A stretch of 12,518 nt of DNA from Flammeovirgaceae bacterium UBA2786. Lineage in GTDB: Bacteria > Bacteroidota > Bacteroidia > Cytophagales > Cyclobacteriaceae. The translations under genes and the position numbers were made by a program. The notes beneath the pieces are model-generated. The model ran no database searches. It had not been told where the DNA came from and saw nothing but the letters and a program-made list of their open reading frames with translations. Below are positions 1-6,767 of this stretch, piece by piece. How positions within the stretch are numbered: position 1 is the first letter of the stretch; each line of letters begins with the position of its first letter. The stretch lies in the NCBI GenBank assembly GCA_002352225.1, contig DEIA01000023.1:759-13276 (forward strand). Direction: 5' to 3'.

Positions 1-381
1 AAAAAAAATCAGACACCCGAAACACCCAATGTACTGGGTATTTATTTGCTCAGTCAGGTAGTGGCCGACTTTCTGAAGCGTGGTGTGCATACTATTCGTA
101 AAGAAACCGAGTACAAAGCCGCTATTCTGTATCAGGCTTTGGAGCAACATACACTGGCTAAACCATTTGTGCAGGATGTAAAATCCCGGTCTCAAACTGT
201 ATTGGTTGCCCAAACCGGAGATTCGACCAAAGCAATTACTAAGCACCTGGTTGACCATGGTTTACAACCCGGTGACGGTTATGGTGATAGAAAAAATGCA
301 CAACTCCGTTTTGCTAACTTTCCCACACACTCAAAGGAAACATACGAACTGCTGGTTGACGTACTGGAAAAATTCCAATAG
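1..381 (+). CDS. serC: Phosphoserine aminotransferase-like class V PLP enzyme, C-terminal part
   Basis: The 5' end lies outside the window. Frame 1 is open from the first base (KKNQTPETPNVLGIYLL...) to the TAG at 379-381, giving 126 residues. The internal TTG at 46 is not the true start, because the conserved segment TPETPNVLGIYLL lies before it. That segment, the following GVHTIRKETEYKAAILYQAL helix and the final RFANFPTHSKE-LLVDVLEKF block match the small domain of Bacteroidota class V aminotransferases annotated as phosphoserine transaminase, which converts 3-phosphohydroxypyruvate plus glutamate to phosphoserine in serine biosynthesis. The PLP-binding lysine must lie upstream, so the active site cannot be checked. 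The ending differs from E. coli-type SerC, so another class V transaminase (for example alanine-glyoxylate type) is possible. It probably belongs to an upstream unit unrelated to the sigma operon that starts 52 bases later. Confidence 0.72.
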   Translation, partial: KKNQTPETPNVLGIYLLSQVVADFLKRGVHTIRKETEYKAAILYQALEQHTLAKPFVQDVKSRSQTVLVAQTGDSTKAITKHLVDHGLQPGDGYGDRKNAQLRFANFPTHSKETYELLVDVLEKFQ

Positions 382-382
382 A

Positions 383-412
383 GATTAAACCTTGTTGTAC
401 CTTTAAAGTCAA
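383..412 (+). promoter_or_regulatory. Putative ECF-type promoter of the sigma factor operon (copy 1)
   Basis: The 52-base gap between the aminotransferase and the sigma gene contains GATTAAACCTTGT (383-395) and TTTAAAGTCAAA further on. AAACC (387-391) and GTC (408-410) are separated by 16 bases, the layout of ECF-sigma promoters (AAC-type -35, GTC-type -10). A second copy with the same 13-base core and the same spacing lies before the next gene at 969-998. Recurrence only at these two places, both in the sigma locus, supports autoregulation. This is inferred from pattern and position. Confidence 0.5.
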
Positions 413-433
413 AGAACAAAACCCAGGCTTCCC

Positions 434-970
434 TTGGAAGACAAAGACCTGCTCCTGAAAATCCGTAATACTGAAACCCGTAACTATGGGTTTAATCTGT
501 TAGTGCGCGCATACCAGCAGCGGGTATATAGCCATGTACGCAAAATGGTTATTGATCATGACGATGCCGATGATCTTACACAGGAAGTTTTTATAAAAAT
601 TCATAAAGCCATTGATGGTTTCCGGGAAGACTCACAACTCTTTACCTGGATTTATCGCATTGCCACCAACGAGTGCCTCACCTTTCTAAATAAGAAACGC
701 AGACGCTTCTTTTTGCCTATTGAAGATGTGAGCGGCAAATTAGCCGGCAAATTAGATGCAATGCCCGAATTATCGGGTGATGAAATTCAGAAGAAATTGC
801 AAAAGGCGATCCTTACCCTACCCGATAAACAAAGAGTGGTATTTAATATGAAATACTTTGAGGAACTTTCATACGAAGATATGTCGCAGATAACCCGCAC
901 CAGTGTGGGTGCCCTGAAAGCCAGTTATCACCATGCCGTAAAAAAAATTGAAGATTATCTTAGCGCCTGA
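434..970 (+). CDS. ECF-family RNA polymerase sigma factor
   Basis: A 178-residue sigma-70 family protein of ECF size. Region 2 spans roughly residues 15-90 and includes the core-binding stretch DHDDADDLTQEVFIKIHKAI and the -10 recognition helix around TWIYRIATNECLTFLNKKRRR. Region 4 spans roughly 118-176, with LPDKQRVVFNMKYFEELSYEDM and the helix-turn-helix segment SVGALKASYHHAVKKIEDYL. There is no region 1 or region 3, as expected for group 4 factors. The start is TTG at 434: an in-frame stop at 404-406 and no ATG or GTG between leave no better choice. The gene heads a four-gene unit with a membrane protein (39-base gap), an LTxxQ periplasmic protein and an outer-membrane protein, which suggests an envelope-stress regulon. 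A promoter-like element it may recognise itself lies just upstream. Confidence 0.93.
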   Translation: MEDKDLLLKIRNTETRNYGFNLLVRAYQQRVYSHVRKMVIDHDDADDLTQEVFIKIHKAIDGFREDSQLFTWIYRIATNECLTFLNKKRRRFFLPIEDVSGKLAGKLDAMPELSGDEIQKKLQKAILTLPDKQRVVFNMKYFEELSYEDMSQITRTSVGALKASYHHAVKKIEDYLSA

Positions 971-998
971 TTAAACCTTGTACCGATTCTAAAGTCAT
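969..998 (+). promoter_or_regulatory. Putative ECF-type promoter before the anti-sigma gene (copy 2)
   Basis: GATTAAACCTTGT (969-981) repeats the 13-base core found at 383-395 and overlaps the TGA stop of the sigma gene. AAACC (973-977) is followed after 16 bases by GTC (994-996) in TCTAAAGTCATAGAA, again as in copy 1. GTC ends 13 bases before the ATG at 1010, so a transcript from here would have a very short leader. It would raise the anti-sigma and downstream genes independently of the sigma gene. An alternative is a duplicated leader with a translational role. Confidence 0.45.
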
Positions 999-1009
999 AG
1001 AAACCGAAA

Positions 1010-1420
1010 ATGAGAAAACTGGAAGACATACCAAAAAAAGATCTTTTCAAAGCGCCAGATGGCTACTTTGATAAACTACCGGGTATTATTCAAACACGCG
1101 TTGCTAATCCTGAGCCTAAGATTATGTGGCTTCCGGTTCTAAAATTTGCATTGCCTGTACTAGCCTTGGTAACCATAGGTTTTTTCTGGTTTTCTAACCC
1201 AACCCTACAGAGCTTTGAAAACGAATTAGCCGATATAAATACTGAACAATTGATGGCATACCTCGATAATACAGAAGTAGTATGGGAAGACTCTGAAATG
1301 GTTGAAGCCTGGGATGAAAATGATTTAACTGAGTTTGAGGATCGTGTGTATTCAACCTTTACAACCGAAGGCAGCGAACTCGATTTACTGGATAAAATTT
1401 TGGATTTAGAAAATCTCTAA
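1010..1420 (+). CDS. Small single-pass membrane protein, probable anti-sigma factor
   Basis: A 136-residue protein without a recognised classical anti-sigma domain: the zinc-type HxxxCxxC signature is absent. Residues 1-45 are basic and begin with an amphipathic stretch, KKDLFKAPDGYFDKLPGI, of a kind seen at the N-terminus of sigma-linked membrane proteins in Bacteroidota. Residues about 46-62 form one hydrophobic membrane segment (FALPVLALVTIGFFWF). Residues 63-136 are extremely acidic, about 22 Asp/Glu against 2 Lys/Arg, and by the positive-inside rule should lie in the periplasm. Position directly after an ECF sigma gene and this topology suggest that it holds the sigma factor at the membrane. 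That role is inferred from context, not from homology. The LTxxQ gene starts 10 bases after its stop. Confidence 0.7.
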   Translation: MRKLEDIPKKDLFKAPDGYFDKLPGIIQTRVANPEPKIMWLPVLKFALPVLALVTIGFFWFSNPTLQSFENELADINTEQLMAYLDNTEVVWEDSEMVEAWDENDLTEFEDRVYSTFTTEGSELDLLDKILDLENL

Positions 1421-1430
1421 AAGAAACACA

Positions 1431-1940
1431 ATGAGAAAGCTATTGATTATGGCCATGTGGTTAGCGAGCAGTTGGTGTGCACTGGCACAAGACCAACCCG
1501 AAGCTGAACAAGATCCCAAAGTTCTTGAAAAGATTAATGCTTTGAGGATAGCCTACATTTCAGAAAAACTGGGCCTAACCACCACGCAGGCAGAAAAATT
1601 CTGGCCCGTATATCGGGAGTTTTCCGATAAACGCAAAGACCTGCGCCAGGAGTTGATTGGTGCACGCAAACAATTGAAACAAGGAGAAGATCCGGATAAA
1701 GACGCGGCATTGATAAAACTTGGGCTGGAATTAAAACAACGCGAACTTGATCTGGAAAAAACATATTCAGACAGGTTATTAAAAGTAATAACGGCACAAC
1801 AGATTCTGAATCTGCGAAAAGCAGAAGGCGATTTTCAACAAATGATACGCGACCAGATACAACAGCGAAGAATGATGCAACAGCGCAATGAGACTATTCG
1901 CGAACGAAATCAACGATTGAAGCAACAGCAAAAGAACTAA
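1431..1940 (+). CDS. Spy/CpxP-like LTxxQ periplasmic protein ('sensor of ECF-type sigma factor' type)
   Basis: A 169-residue exported protein. A signal peptide covers residues 1-20 (MRKLLIMAMWLASSWCALAQ), probably cleaved after ALAQ; the Cys at 16 does not sit in a convincing lipobox. The mature protein looks all-helical, with the LTxxQ-like motif LTTTQ at residues 49-53 followed by AEKFWPVYREF, then a long charged coiled coil (KRKDLRQEL, LELKQRELDLEKTY) and a basic, Gln/Arg-rich tail (QQRRMMQQRNETIRERN). Proteins of this kind resemble Spy/CpxP periplasmic chaperone-sensors, and in Bacteroidota they often accompany ECF sigma genes. Here it lies between the putative anti-sigma and an outer-membrane protein, so a role in sensing misfolded envelope protein or in modulating the anti-sigma is reasonable but inferred. 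Confidence 0.75.
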   Translation: MRKLLIMAMWLASSWCALAQDQPEAEQDPKVLEKINALRIAYISEKLGLTTTQAEKFWPVYREFSDKRKDLRQELIGARKQLKQGEDPDKDAALIKLGLELKQRELDLEKTYSDRLLKVITAQQILNLRKAEGDFQQMIRDQIQQRRMMQQRNETIRERNQRLKQQQKN

Positions 1941-1950
1941 ACCCAATTTT

Positions 1951-2892
1951 GTGGGCCTAAAAAAAATCTGGCTTGGCCTTGTCCTCGTTTCAGTTTGTAC
2001 GATTCCGGCCCGGAGTCAGCAAACTGATTCGCTGCTTTTACACGATCCGTACATAGCCGAGTTAGATTCCCTTATTGCCAGTGGCGATGCCGGATTTCTA
2101 TCACTACTTGATAGTTTAGTTAACCTTCCCACACCGGCAATAAAATCGCAAATGATTATGCGGTTGGGCTACAACAGTAATGTTGTATCGGCCAGCCGTA
2201 CTTTAGGGTTTAATCAGTTTGGCGCAGCACCCGGCCTATCCTATTATCATAAATCTGGTTTATATGCCGACTACACCGGGTATTGGAGCAAAGAATACGA
2301 CCCACAATATTACCTTACGGTACTTTCGGGTGGGTATATGAACAGCCCTACATCATGGTGGTCGGTAATGGCCGAGTATAATCGATACCTGTATTCCGGG
2401 CTGGGCGAAGATGATTATATCGCCTATAAAAACAGTGCCGGTGTTTCTAATTTCTTTGATATTAAATGGGTAACCCTGCGGTTGGATTATCAACTATTTT
2501 TTGGCGATAAGATTGCGCACCGTATTAACCCTTCGGTAATGTTAAACTTCGAGAAAACCAAACTGGGTCGCATAAACAGGCTAGCCTTCTATCCTACTGC
2601 ATCAATGCTTTATGGAAGCGAACAGATTACAGAATTGGTCCCTTTTTCCAGAACCTATCTGGGCATACTGTATAGAATACGCAGAAATATGCCATTGTAT
2701 TACGAACAGGAAACCACACGCTTTGGTGTACTCAATTATTCCTTCTCGGCTCCGGTTTCAATAAGTATAAACAACTGGACATTTCTGGTAAGTTACACAT
2801 ACAACATTCCTCGTGCCCTTCCGGGCGAACCTGTCTCATTGGAAAGCAGTGGCTATATTTCCGCCAGTATCTCCAGACGAATTGAATTTTAG
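1951..2892 (+). CDS. Outer-membrane beta-barrel protein of unknown function
   Basis: A 313-residue protein beginning with GTG at 1951, 10 bases after the LTxxQ gene. This start gives a complete signal peptide (MGLKKIWLGLVLVSVCTIPARSQ, cleavage near residue 22); the next in-frame Met is far inside the protein. A short linker is followed from about residue 65 by alternating aromatic beta-strand segments (LSYYHKSGLYADYTGYWS, YYLTVLSGGYM, WWSVMAEYNRYLYSG, FFDIKWVTLRLDYQLFFG, WTFLVSYTYNIP). It ends in ISRRIEF, and the terminal Phe fits the C-terminal aromatic signal for insertion into the outer membrane by BAM. No specific family was recognised. As the last gene of the sigma operon it could be the monitored cargo or an effector of the response. 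Confidence 0.72.
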   Translation: MGLKKIWLGLVLVSVCTIPARSQQTDSLLLHDPYIAELDSLIASGDAGFLSLLDSLVNLPTPAIKSQMIMRLGYNSNVVSASRTLGFNQFGAAPGLSYYHKSGLYADYTGYWSKEYDPQYYLTVLSGGYMNSPTSWWSVMAEYNRYLYSGLGEDDYIAYKNSAGVSNFFDIKWVTLRLDYQLFFGDKIAHRINPSVMLNFEKTKLGRINRLAFYPTASMLYGSEQITELVPFSRTYLGILYRIRRNMPLYYEQETTRFGVLNYSFSAPVSISINNWTFLVSYTYNIPRALPGEPVSLESSGYISASISRRIEF

Positions 2893-2896
2893 ACAT

Positions 2897-2940
2897 ACCT
2901 GTAAAATGGATTTGATCCTAAAGCAGGTTTTGATATTTTT
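2897..2940 (+). terminator. Possible intrinsic terminator of the sigma operon
   Basis: Just after the stop of the outer-membrane protein gene, ACCTG (2897-2901) pairs with CAGGT (2924-2928). Inside, GGAT (2908-2911) pairs with ATCC (2915-2918) around the loop TTG. The two stems are separated by unpaired 6- and 5-base stretches. A T-rich run (TTTTGATATTTTT, 2928-2940) follows. The interrupted stem makes the structure moderate, and it overlaps the promoter elements proposed for the next gene. Confidence 0.35.
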
Positions 2941-2941
2941 C
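2911..2941 (+). promoter_or_regulatory. Possible Bacteroidota housekeeping promoter for the M1 peptidase gene
   Basis: TTTG (2911-2914) is followed after 19 bases by TATTTTTC (2934-2941), close to the Bacteroidota consensus TTTG-N19/21-TAnnTTTG with one mismatch in the downstream box. The ATG at 2963 lies 21 bases downstream. This fits an independently transcribed peptidase gene, but such AT-rich matches also occur by chance. Confidence 0.35.
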
Positions 2942-2962
2942 AAGCCTTAATCTTTAGTAAAT

Positions 2963-4813
2963 ATGAAAATTTCGATTAGCCTTTTGTTCATTACGATGGT
3001 TGTTTCTGCACAGGCACAAGACTACCGCTGGCAGCAGCGCGTGGAGTATAGCATGAATGTGCAACTCAATACACAAAATCATAAACTTAATGGCGATCAG
3101 AAATTAGTGTATTACAACAATTCGCCCGATACCCTTACCAAAGTTTACTATCATCTTTTCTTCAATGCCTTTCAACCCGGTAGTATGATGGATGTGCGCT
3201 CGCGTAACATTGCCGACCCCGATCGCAGGGTGGCAGATCGCATCTCCAAATTAAGCGAGGATGAAATTGGGTATCAGCATATACAATCATTAAAACAAGA
3301 CGGTAAAGCAGCTATATACAAAGTAAATGGTACCATTCTGGAAGTAACACTATCCAAACCCATACTTCCAAAAACCAAAACCACCTTCGAAATGAGTTTT
3401 GAAGCACAGGTACCGGTGCAAATCAGAAGATCGGGCCGTGATAGCCGCGAAGGTATTGCCTATTCAATGACACAATGGTACCCCAAACTGGCGGAGTATG
3501 ATCATCAGGGCTGGCATGCCTATCAATATGTGGCACGCGAGTTTCAAGGTGTTTGGGGCGATTTTGATGTGAAGATTACGATCGACCCGAAATTTGTGAT
3601 TGGCGGCACAGGTAAACTTCAAAATCCGGAAGCGATTGGGCACGGCTATGAAAAACCAGGCACCACGGTAAAGCGCCCGCAGGGTAACCTTACCTGGCAT
3701 TTTGTTGCTAAAGACGTAATTGATTTTGCGTGGGCGGCCGATCCGGACTATACGCATGAAAGACAACAGGTTCCCAACGGACCAGAACTGCATTTTTTTT
3801 ATCAGAAAAATGAAAAGACTGCCAACACCTGGAAGAATATGCAGCCTGTAGCCGTAAAAGTTTTTCAATTTTTAAGCAGCACCTTTGGTAAGTACCCGTT
3901 CGATACATACTCCATAATTCAGGGTGGTGATGGCGGCATGGAGTACCCGATGTGTACATTAATTCTGGGTGAAGGTAGCCAGGCCGGGTTAAATGGAGTA
4001 ATGGCACATGAAGTAGCCCATAGCTGGTACCAGATGACACTGGCCTCAAACGAAGCATTGTATGCCTGGATGGACGAAGGCTTTACGGATTTTGCAAGTA
4101 GCGAAGCCATGAATTCTATTTCTAATCAGCCCAATACACACGCAGGTAGTTATGCAAGTTATTTTGGATTGGTAAACAGCGGACTACAAGAACCAGCCAG
4201 TCAACATTCCGATCATTTTAATACCAACCGTGCGTATAGCACTGCTGCATATAGTATGGGGGCAGTATTTCTGCAACAATTGAAATACCTGATTGGGGAT
4301 GATGCTTTTTATAAAGGTATGAAGCGGTATTACAACACCTGGAAAATGAGACATCCGGAACCAAACGACTTTCTGCGTATAATGGAGAAAGTCTCAGGCC
4401 AGCAATTACACTGGTATTATCGATATTGGATTCAAACCACCAAACGAATTGATTATGGTGTGGGCTCCGTTACAGAGCGTAATGGAACCACGTTAGTAGA
4501 GCTCCACCGTGTTGGTGAATTTCCGATGCCTATCGATTTGGTTGTAACTTATCAGGATGGCAGTAAAGAATTGTTTTATATTCCTTTAAATGAACAACTG
4601 GGTAGCAAACCTGTTGAAGACAAATCAATTAAGCGTACTGATTTAGCAGATTGGCCTTGGGTTTACCCTACGTACACGTTACAGGTTAACAGAAAGCCAG
4701 CTGATATCAAAACAATTGAGATTGATCCCAGCCAGAGGCTTGCCGATATCAACCGCAAGAATAATGTGAAGGTTATGAGCGAGGCAACTCCATTTAAAGA
4801 TACAACACAATAA
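2963..4813 (+). CDS. Secreted M1-family zinc aminopeptidase
   Basis: A 616-residue metallopeptidase with a Sec signal peptide (MKISISLLFITMVVSAQAQ, cleavage near residue 18). An N-terminal beta-domain is followed by the catalytic thermolysin-like domain. GGMEYP at residues 324-329 corresponds to the exopeptidase GxMEN-type motif that binds the substrate N-terminus. The zinc site HEVAH is at 349-353, with the third ligand Glu372 in WMDEGFTDF, giving exact HExxH-18-E spacing. Tyr430 in AAYSMGAVF is the likely transition-state tyrosine. The C-terminal EIDPSQRLADIN-NN segment is typical of Bacteroidota M1 members. It should act in the periplasm or outside the cell, trimming amino acids from peptides for nutrition. 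The gene stands alone, 70 bases after the sigma operon and convergent with the next gene. Specificity cannot be read from the sequence. Confidence 0.92.
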   Translation: MKISISLLFITMVVSAQAQDYRWQQRVEYSMNVQLNTQNHKLNGDQKLVYYNNSPDTLTKVYYHLFFNAFQPGSMMDVRSRNIADPDRRVADRISKLSEDEIGYQHIQSLKQDGKAAIYKVNGTILEVTLSKPILPKTKTTFEMSFEAQVPVQIRRSGRDSREGIAYSMTQWYPKLAEYDHQGWHAYQYVAREFQGVWGDFDVKITIDPKFVIGGTGKLQNPEAIGHGYEKPGTTVKRPQGNLTWHFVAKDVIDFAWAADPDYTHERQQVPNGPELHFFYQKNEKTANTWKNMQPVAVKVFQFLSSTFGKYPFDTYSIIQGGDGGMEYPMCTLILGEGSQAGLNGVMAHEVAHSWYQMTLASNEALYAWMDEGFTDFASSEAMNSISNQPNTHAGSYASYFGLVNSGLQEPASQHSDHFNTNRAYSTAAYSMGAVFLQQLKYLIGDDAFYKGMKRYYNTWKMRHPEPNDFLRIMEKVSGQQLHWYYRYWIQTTKRIDYGVGSVTERNGTTLVELHRVGEFPMPIDLVVTYQDGSKELFYIPLNEQLGSKPVEDKSIKRTDLADWPWVYPTYTLQVNRKPADIKTIEIDPSQRLADINRKNNVKVMSEATPFKDTTQ

Positions 4814-4851
4814 CAGATGGGGTAACTTATCTAAGGTAGCAGTTTATAACC

Positions 4852-4883
4852 AATACGGGTTTATTGAATTTTCTTCCCGTATT
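4852..4883. terminator. Possible bidirectional terminator between convergent genes
   Basis: AATACGGG (4852-4859) and CCCGTATT (4876-4883) form a perfect 8-bp inverted repeat with a 16-base AT-rich loop. It lies in the 47-base gap between the convergent peptidase and coiled-coil genes and runs into the last codons of the latter. Neither side has a strong T tract and the loop is long, so its terminator role is uncertain. Confidence 0.3.
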
Positions 4884-6648
4884 TATCTACTACAAATAGT
4901 TTCTGTTCGCCCGTTGGCATTGGCAGTTTAATCATTACTTCACCGGTTTCGGCACTATACAGAATTTCAGAAGGTTTTTGTTCCAGGCTGTAAGGAAGGC
5001 TCCACACCAAACCAGCCTTACCTACTTTGGCCAACGTTGCCGGATAACCATCTTTAGACATGGTTTCACTGTAAACAAGCGCTAAATAAACATCGGGCTG
5101 TGGGTGCAACCCCAATCCTTTCAACACAGATAAATATCGCTTCTTAAACGCATTGCCTGTTACCGTAAAAGAGGCAGACACGGTAGGTACATGCATGGGT
5201 GTTATATTAACCAGATAACCAGTTGCTAACGAATCGGCATATTTCAACCCAAATGTAAAATTACCAGGCACCACCACCAACGGCTTAAACCGGCTTGTTG
5301 ATTCTTCCTCAGTAAACAAGGGAATAGAATCGGCACCGTTCACAACCCAGCGTAGCGATTTTTCAATTTGCTCAATCTGCTTTTGTTTCAAAGCCTTTGC
5401 GCGTTGAGCCAGTTCGTGTGTTGATTTTATATAACTTCTAAGTACGGTTTCGGTTCCGTATGCTTTCGTGATAAAGTGCTTATAGTCTTTGCCATCATTT
5501 TCAAAATCGCGTGCCATTAATCTGCCTGAAAGGGAATCTAACTTATTTACGTCTATCGATTCCTGCTTCAACATCTCCAATTGTGTAACCAGGCCAGCGG
5601 TATCAAGCTTTGCTTTGTTAGTCACCTCATCCGAACGGTATTCGAGTTCAGCCGCTTTCATCTTAAAAATACCTGTTGGTAACGGGTCAGGGTCGAATTG
5701 AGTTAGTTGCTTAAATAAAATCCTGTCCAGTAATTTAGTTAAATCACTCTTTACGGATGCAGAATCAGTCTTTAACTTCTGCGTAAGCTTATTTAATTCA
5801 CTATCGTATGAAACCAGATGATCACGAAGAGGCACAATTTCATTTTGATAAACATCTAGCGAGGCTTTTGTCCACTTACTGTAATCCCATAGACGCAGAT
5901 CATTCTTTAAAAAATCCACCTCGGTATTACCATCCTTTTTAAAGTCAGCAATTTCACTTAAGGTAATTACCTGGTTGTAGGGCACTTTACCCAATGTTTC
6001 CAGCACACTGCGATAGTTCTTAAAAGAAGTTTGTGCGCTGTCGTAGGTTAAACCAATCCGTTTTAACTGATTTGCTACGGTTTCATCCATACGCAGGTAA
6101 AACTCTTTATTATTTGCAAACTGACCCTGTATGGTACTGTATAATGTCTGGGTTGTTTTGTATTGTCTTTCAGCTGTTCTGAAATACTCATTCAGGTTCT
6201 TAATCTTTTCTTTGCGTTCGCGTATATTCTTTAACCGTGTTTCAATATCAAGTGTAACGTCCGATAACTTAATCACAATCTCTGCTGTGCGGGTATCTCT
6301 TCGCAGATACATTTCGTAGTTCTCGTCATTTCGCTTTAGCTCACGCTCTGTTATCAGAGGTGCTACTTTCTCAAAAAACATGATGGCCGAGTCAATATTA
6401 TCTGTCAGTACATCGGGCTGCTTTAAGATGTCGTTGCGCTGCGCTTTATCCTGGTAAATGATAGCCATATATAAGTAAGCGCTAACATTATCTGTATTCT
6501 CTCTCAGGTATTTCTTCAAATGGGGTTCAGCCACCTCATAGTTTCGGGCATTTATCAATACTATCAGATCCTTATATTTTGTTTTTTGGGCCCAACTTGT
6601 GCTGGTCAGCAAAACGAGTAAAAAGGAAAGTATGGTTCGGTTGTTCAT
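4861..6648 (-). CDS. Secreted coiled-coil protein with TPR-like N-terminus, function unknown
   Basis: A 595-residue protein starting with a signal peptide (MNNRTILSFLLVLLTSTSWAQ, cleavage after residue 21). Residues about 25-75 resemble one or two TPR-type helical hairpins (ARNYEVAEPHLKKYL, NVSAYLYMAIIYQDKA). Residues about 95-437 are mostly charged helices with coiled-coil character (TRLKNIRERKEKIKNLNEYF, KALKQKQIEQIEKSL). The last part, from about 438 to 595, is predicted to be rich in beta-strand (FKPLVVVPGNFTFGLKYAD, VSASFTVTGNAFKK, GLVWSLPYSL) and ends with KLFVVDKYGKKIQ. The C-terminal segment may be a sandwich-like binding domain. No catalytic motif or lipobox was seen, and I do not recognise the family. 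It is a single gene, divergent from the thioredoxin gene and convergent with the peptidase gene. A periplasmic or surface scaffold is the most that can be inferred. Confidence 0.85.
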   Translation of the reverse strand: MNNRTILSFLLVLLTSTSWAQKTKYKDLIVLINARNYEVAEPHLKKYLRENTDNVSAYLYMAIIYQDKAQRNDILKQPDVLTDNIDSAIMFFEKVAPLITERELKRNDENYEMYLRRDTRTAEIVIKLSDVTLDIETRLKNIRERKEKIKNLNEYFRTAERQYKTTQTLYSTIQGQFANNKEFYLRMDETVANQLKRIGLTYDSAQTSFKNYRSVLETLGKVPYNQVITLSEIADFKKDGNTEVDFLKNDLRLWDYSKWTKASLDVYQNEIVPLRDHLVSYDSELNKLTQKLKTDSASVKSDLTKLLDRILFKQLTQFDPDPLPTGIFKMKAAELEYRSDEVTNKAKLDTAGLVTQLEMLKQESIDVNKLDSLSGRLMARDFENDGKDYKHFITKAYGTETVLRSYIKSTHELAQRAKALKQKQIEQIEKSLRWVVNGADSIPLFTEEESTSRFKPLVVVPGNFTFGLKYADSLATGYLVNITPMHVPTVSASFTVTGNAFKKRYLSVLKGLGLHPQPDVYLALVYSETMSKDGYPATLAKVGKAGLVWSLPYSLEQKPSEILYSAETGEVMIKLPMPTGEQKLFVVDKYGKKIQ

Positions 6649-6705
6649 TTTAATCTTTAAAAAATTATTCGAAGTTATTAATTTTAAACAGATTTGAATG
6701 TTTCA

Positions 6706-6736
6706 TTTCAAGAACCAAGCCAGAATTTGATTTTTG
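6706..6736 (+). promoter_or_regulatory. Weak promoter candidate in the divergent intergenic region
   Basis: The 119-base AT-rich region 6649-6767 separates two divergent genes and must hold both promoters. On the plus strand TTTC (6706-6709) and GATTTTTG (6729-6736) are 19 bases apart, each one mismatch from the Bacteroidota TTTG / TAnnTTTG pattern, 31 bases before the ATG at 6768. No equally good pair was found on the minus strand. No operator-like palindrome is evident. Confidence 0.22.
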
Positions 6737-6767
6737 TGCCGATCAAACTAAAAATTAACCGCAAAAA

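Noticed and set aside
46..381. Aminotransferase fragment as a complete small gene from TTG 46
   Set aside because: The frame is open to base 1 and the conserved TPETPNVLGIYLL block begins upstream of 46, so this is the 3' end of a longer gene.
1431..1490. LTxxQ protein as a lipoprotein via Cys16
   Set aside because: The residues before Cys16 (SSW) do not fit a lipobox, while ALAQ shortly after is a good signal peptidase I site.
3464..4110. Three minus-strand open frames within the peptidase gene
   Set aside because: They lie fully antisense to a gene with intact catalytic motifs, their peptides have no recognisable domains and their compositions look like out-of-frame translation.
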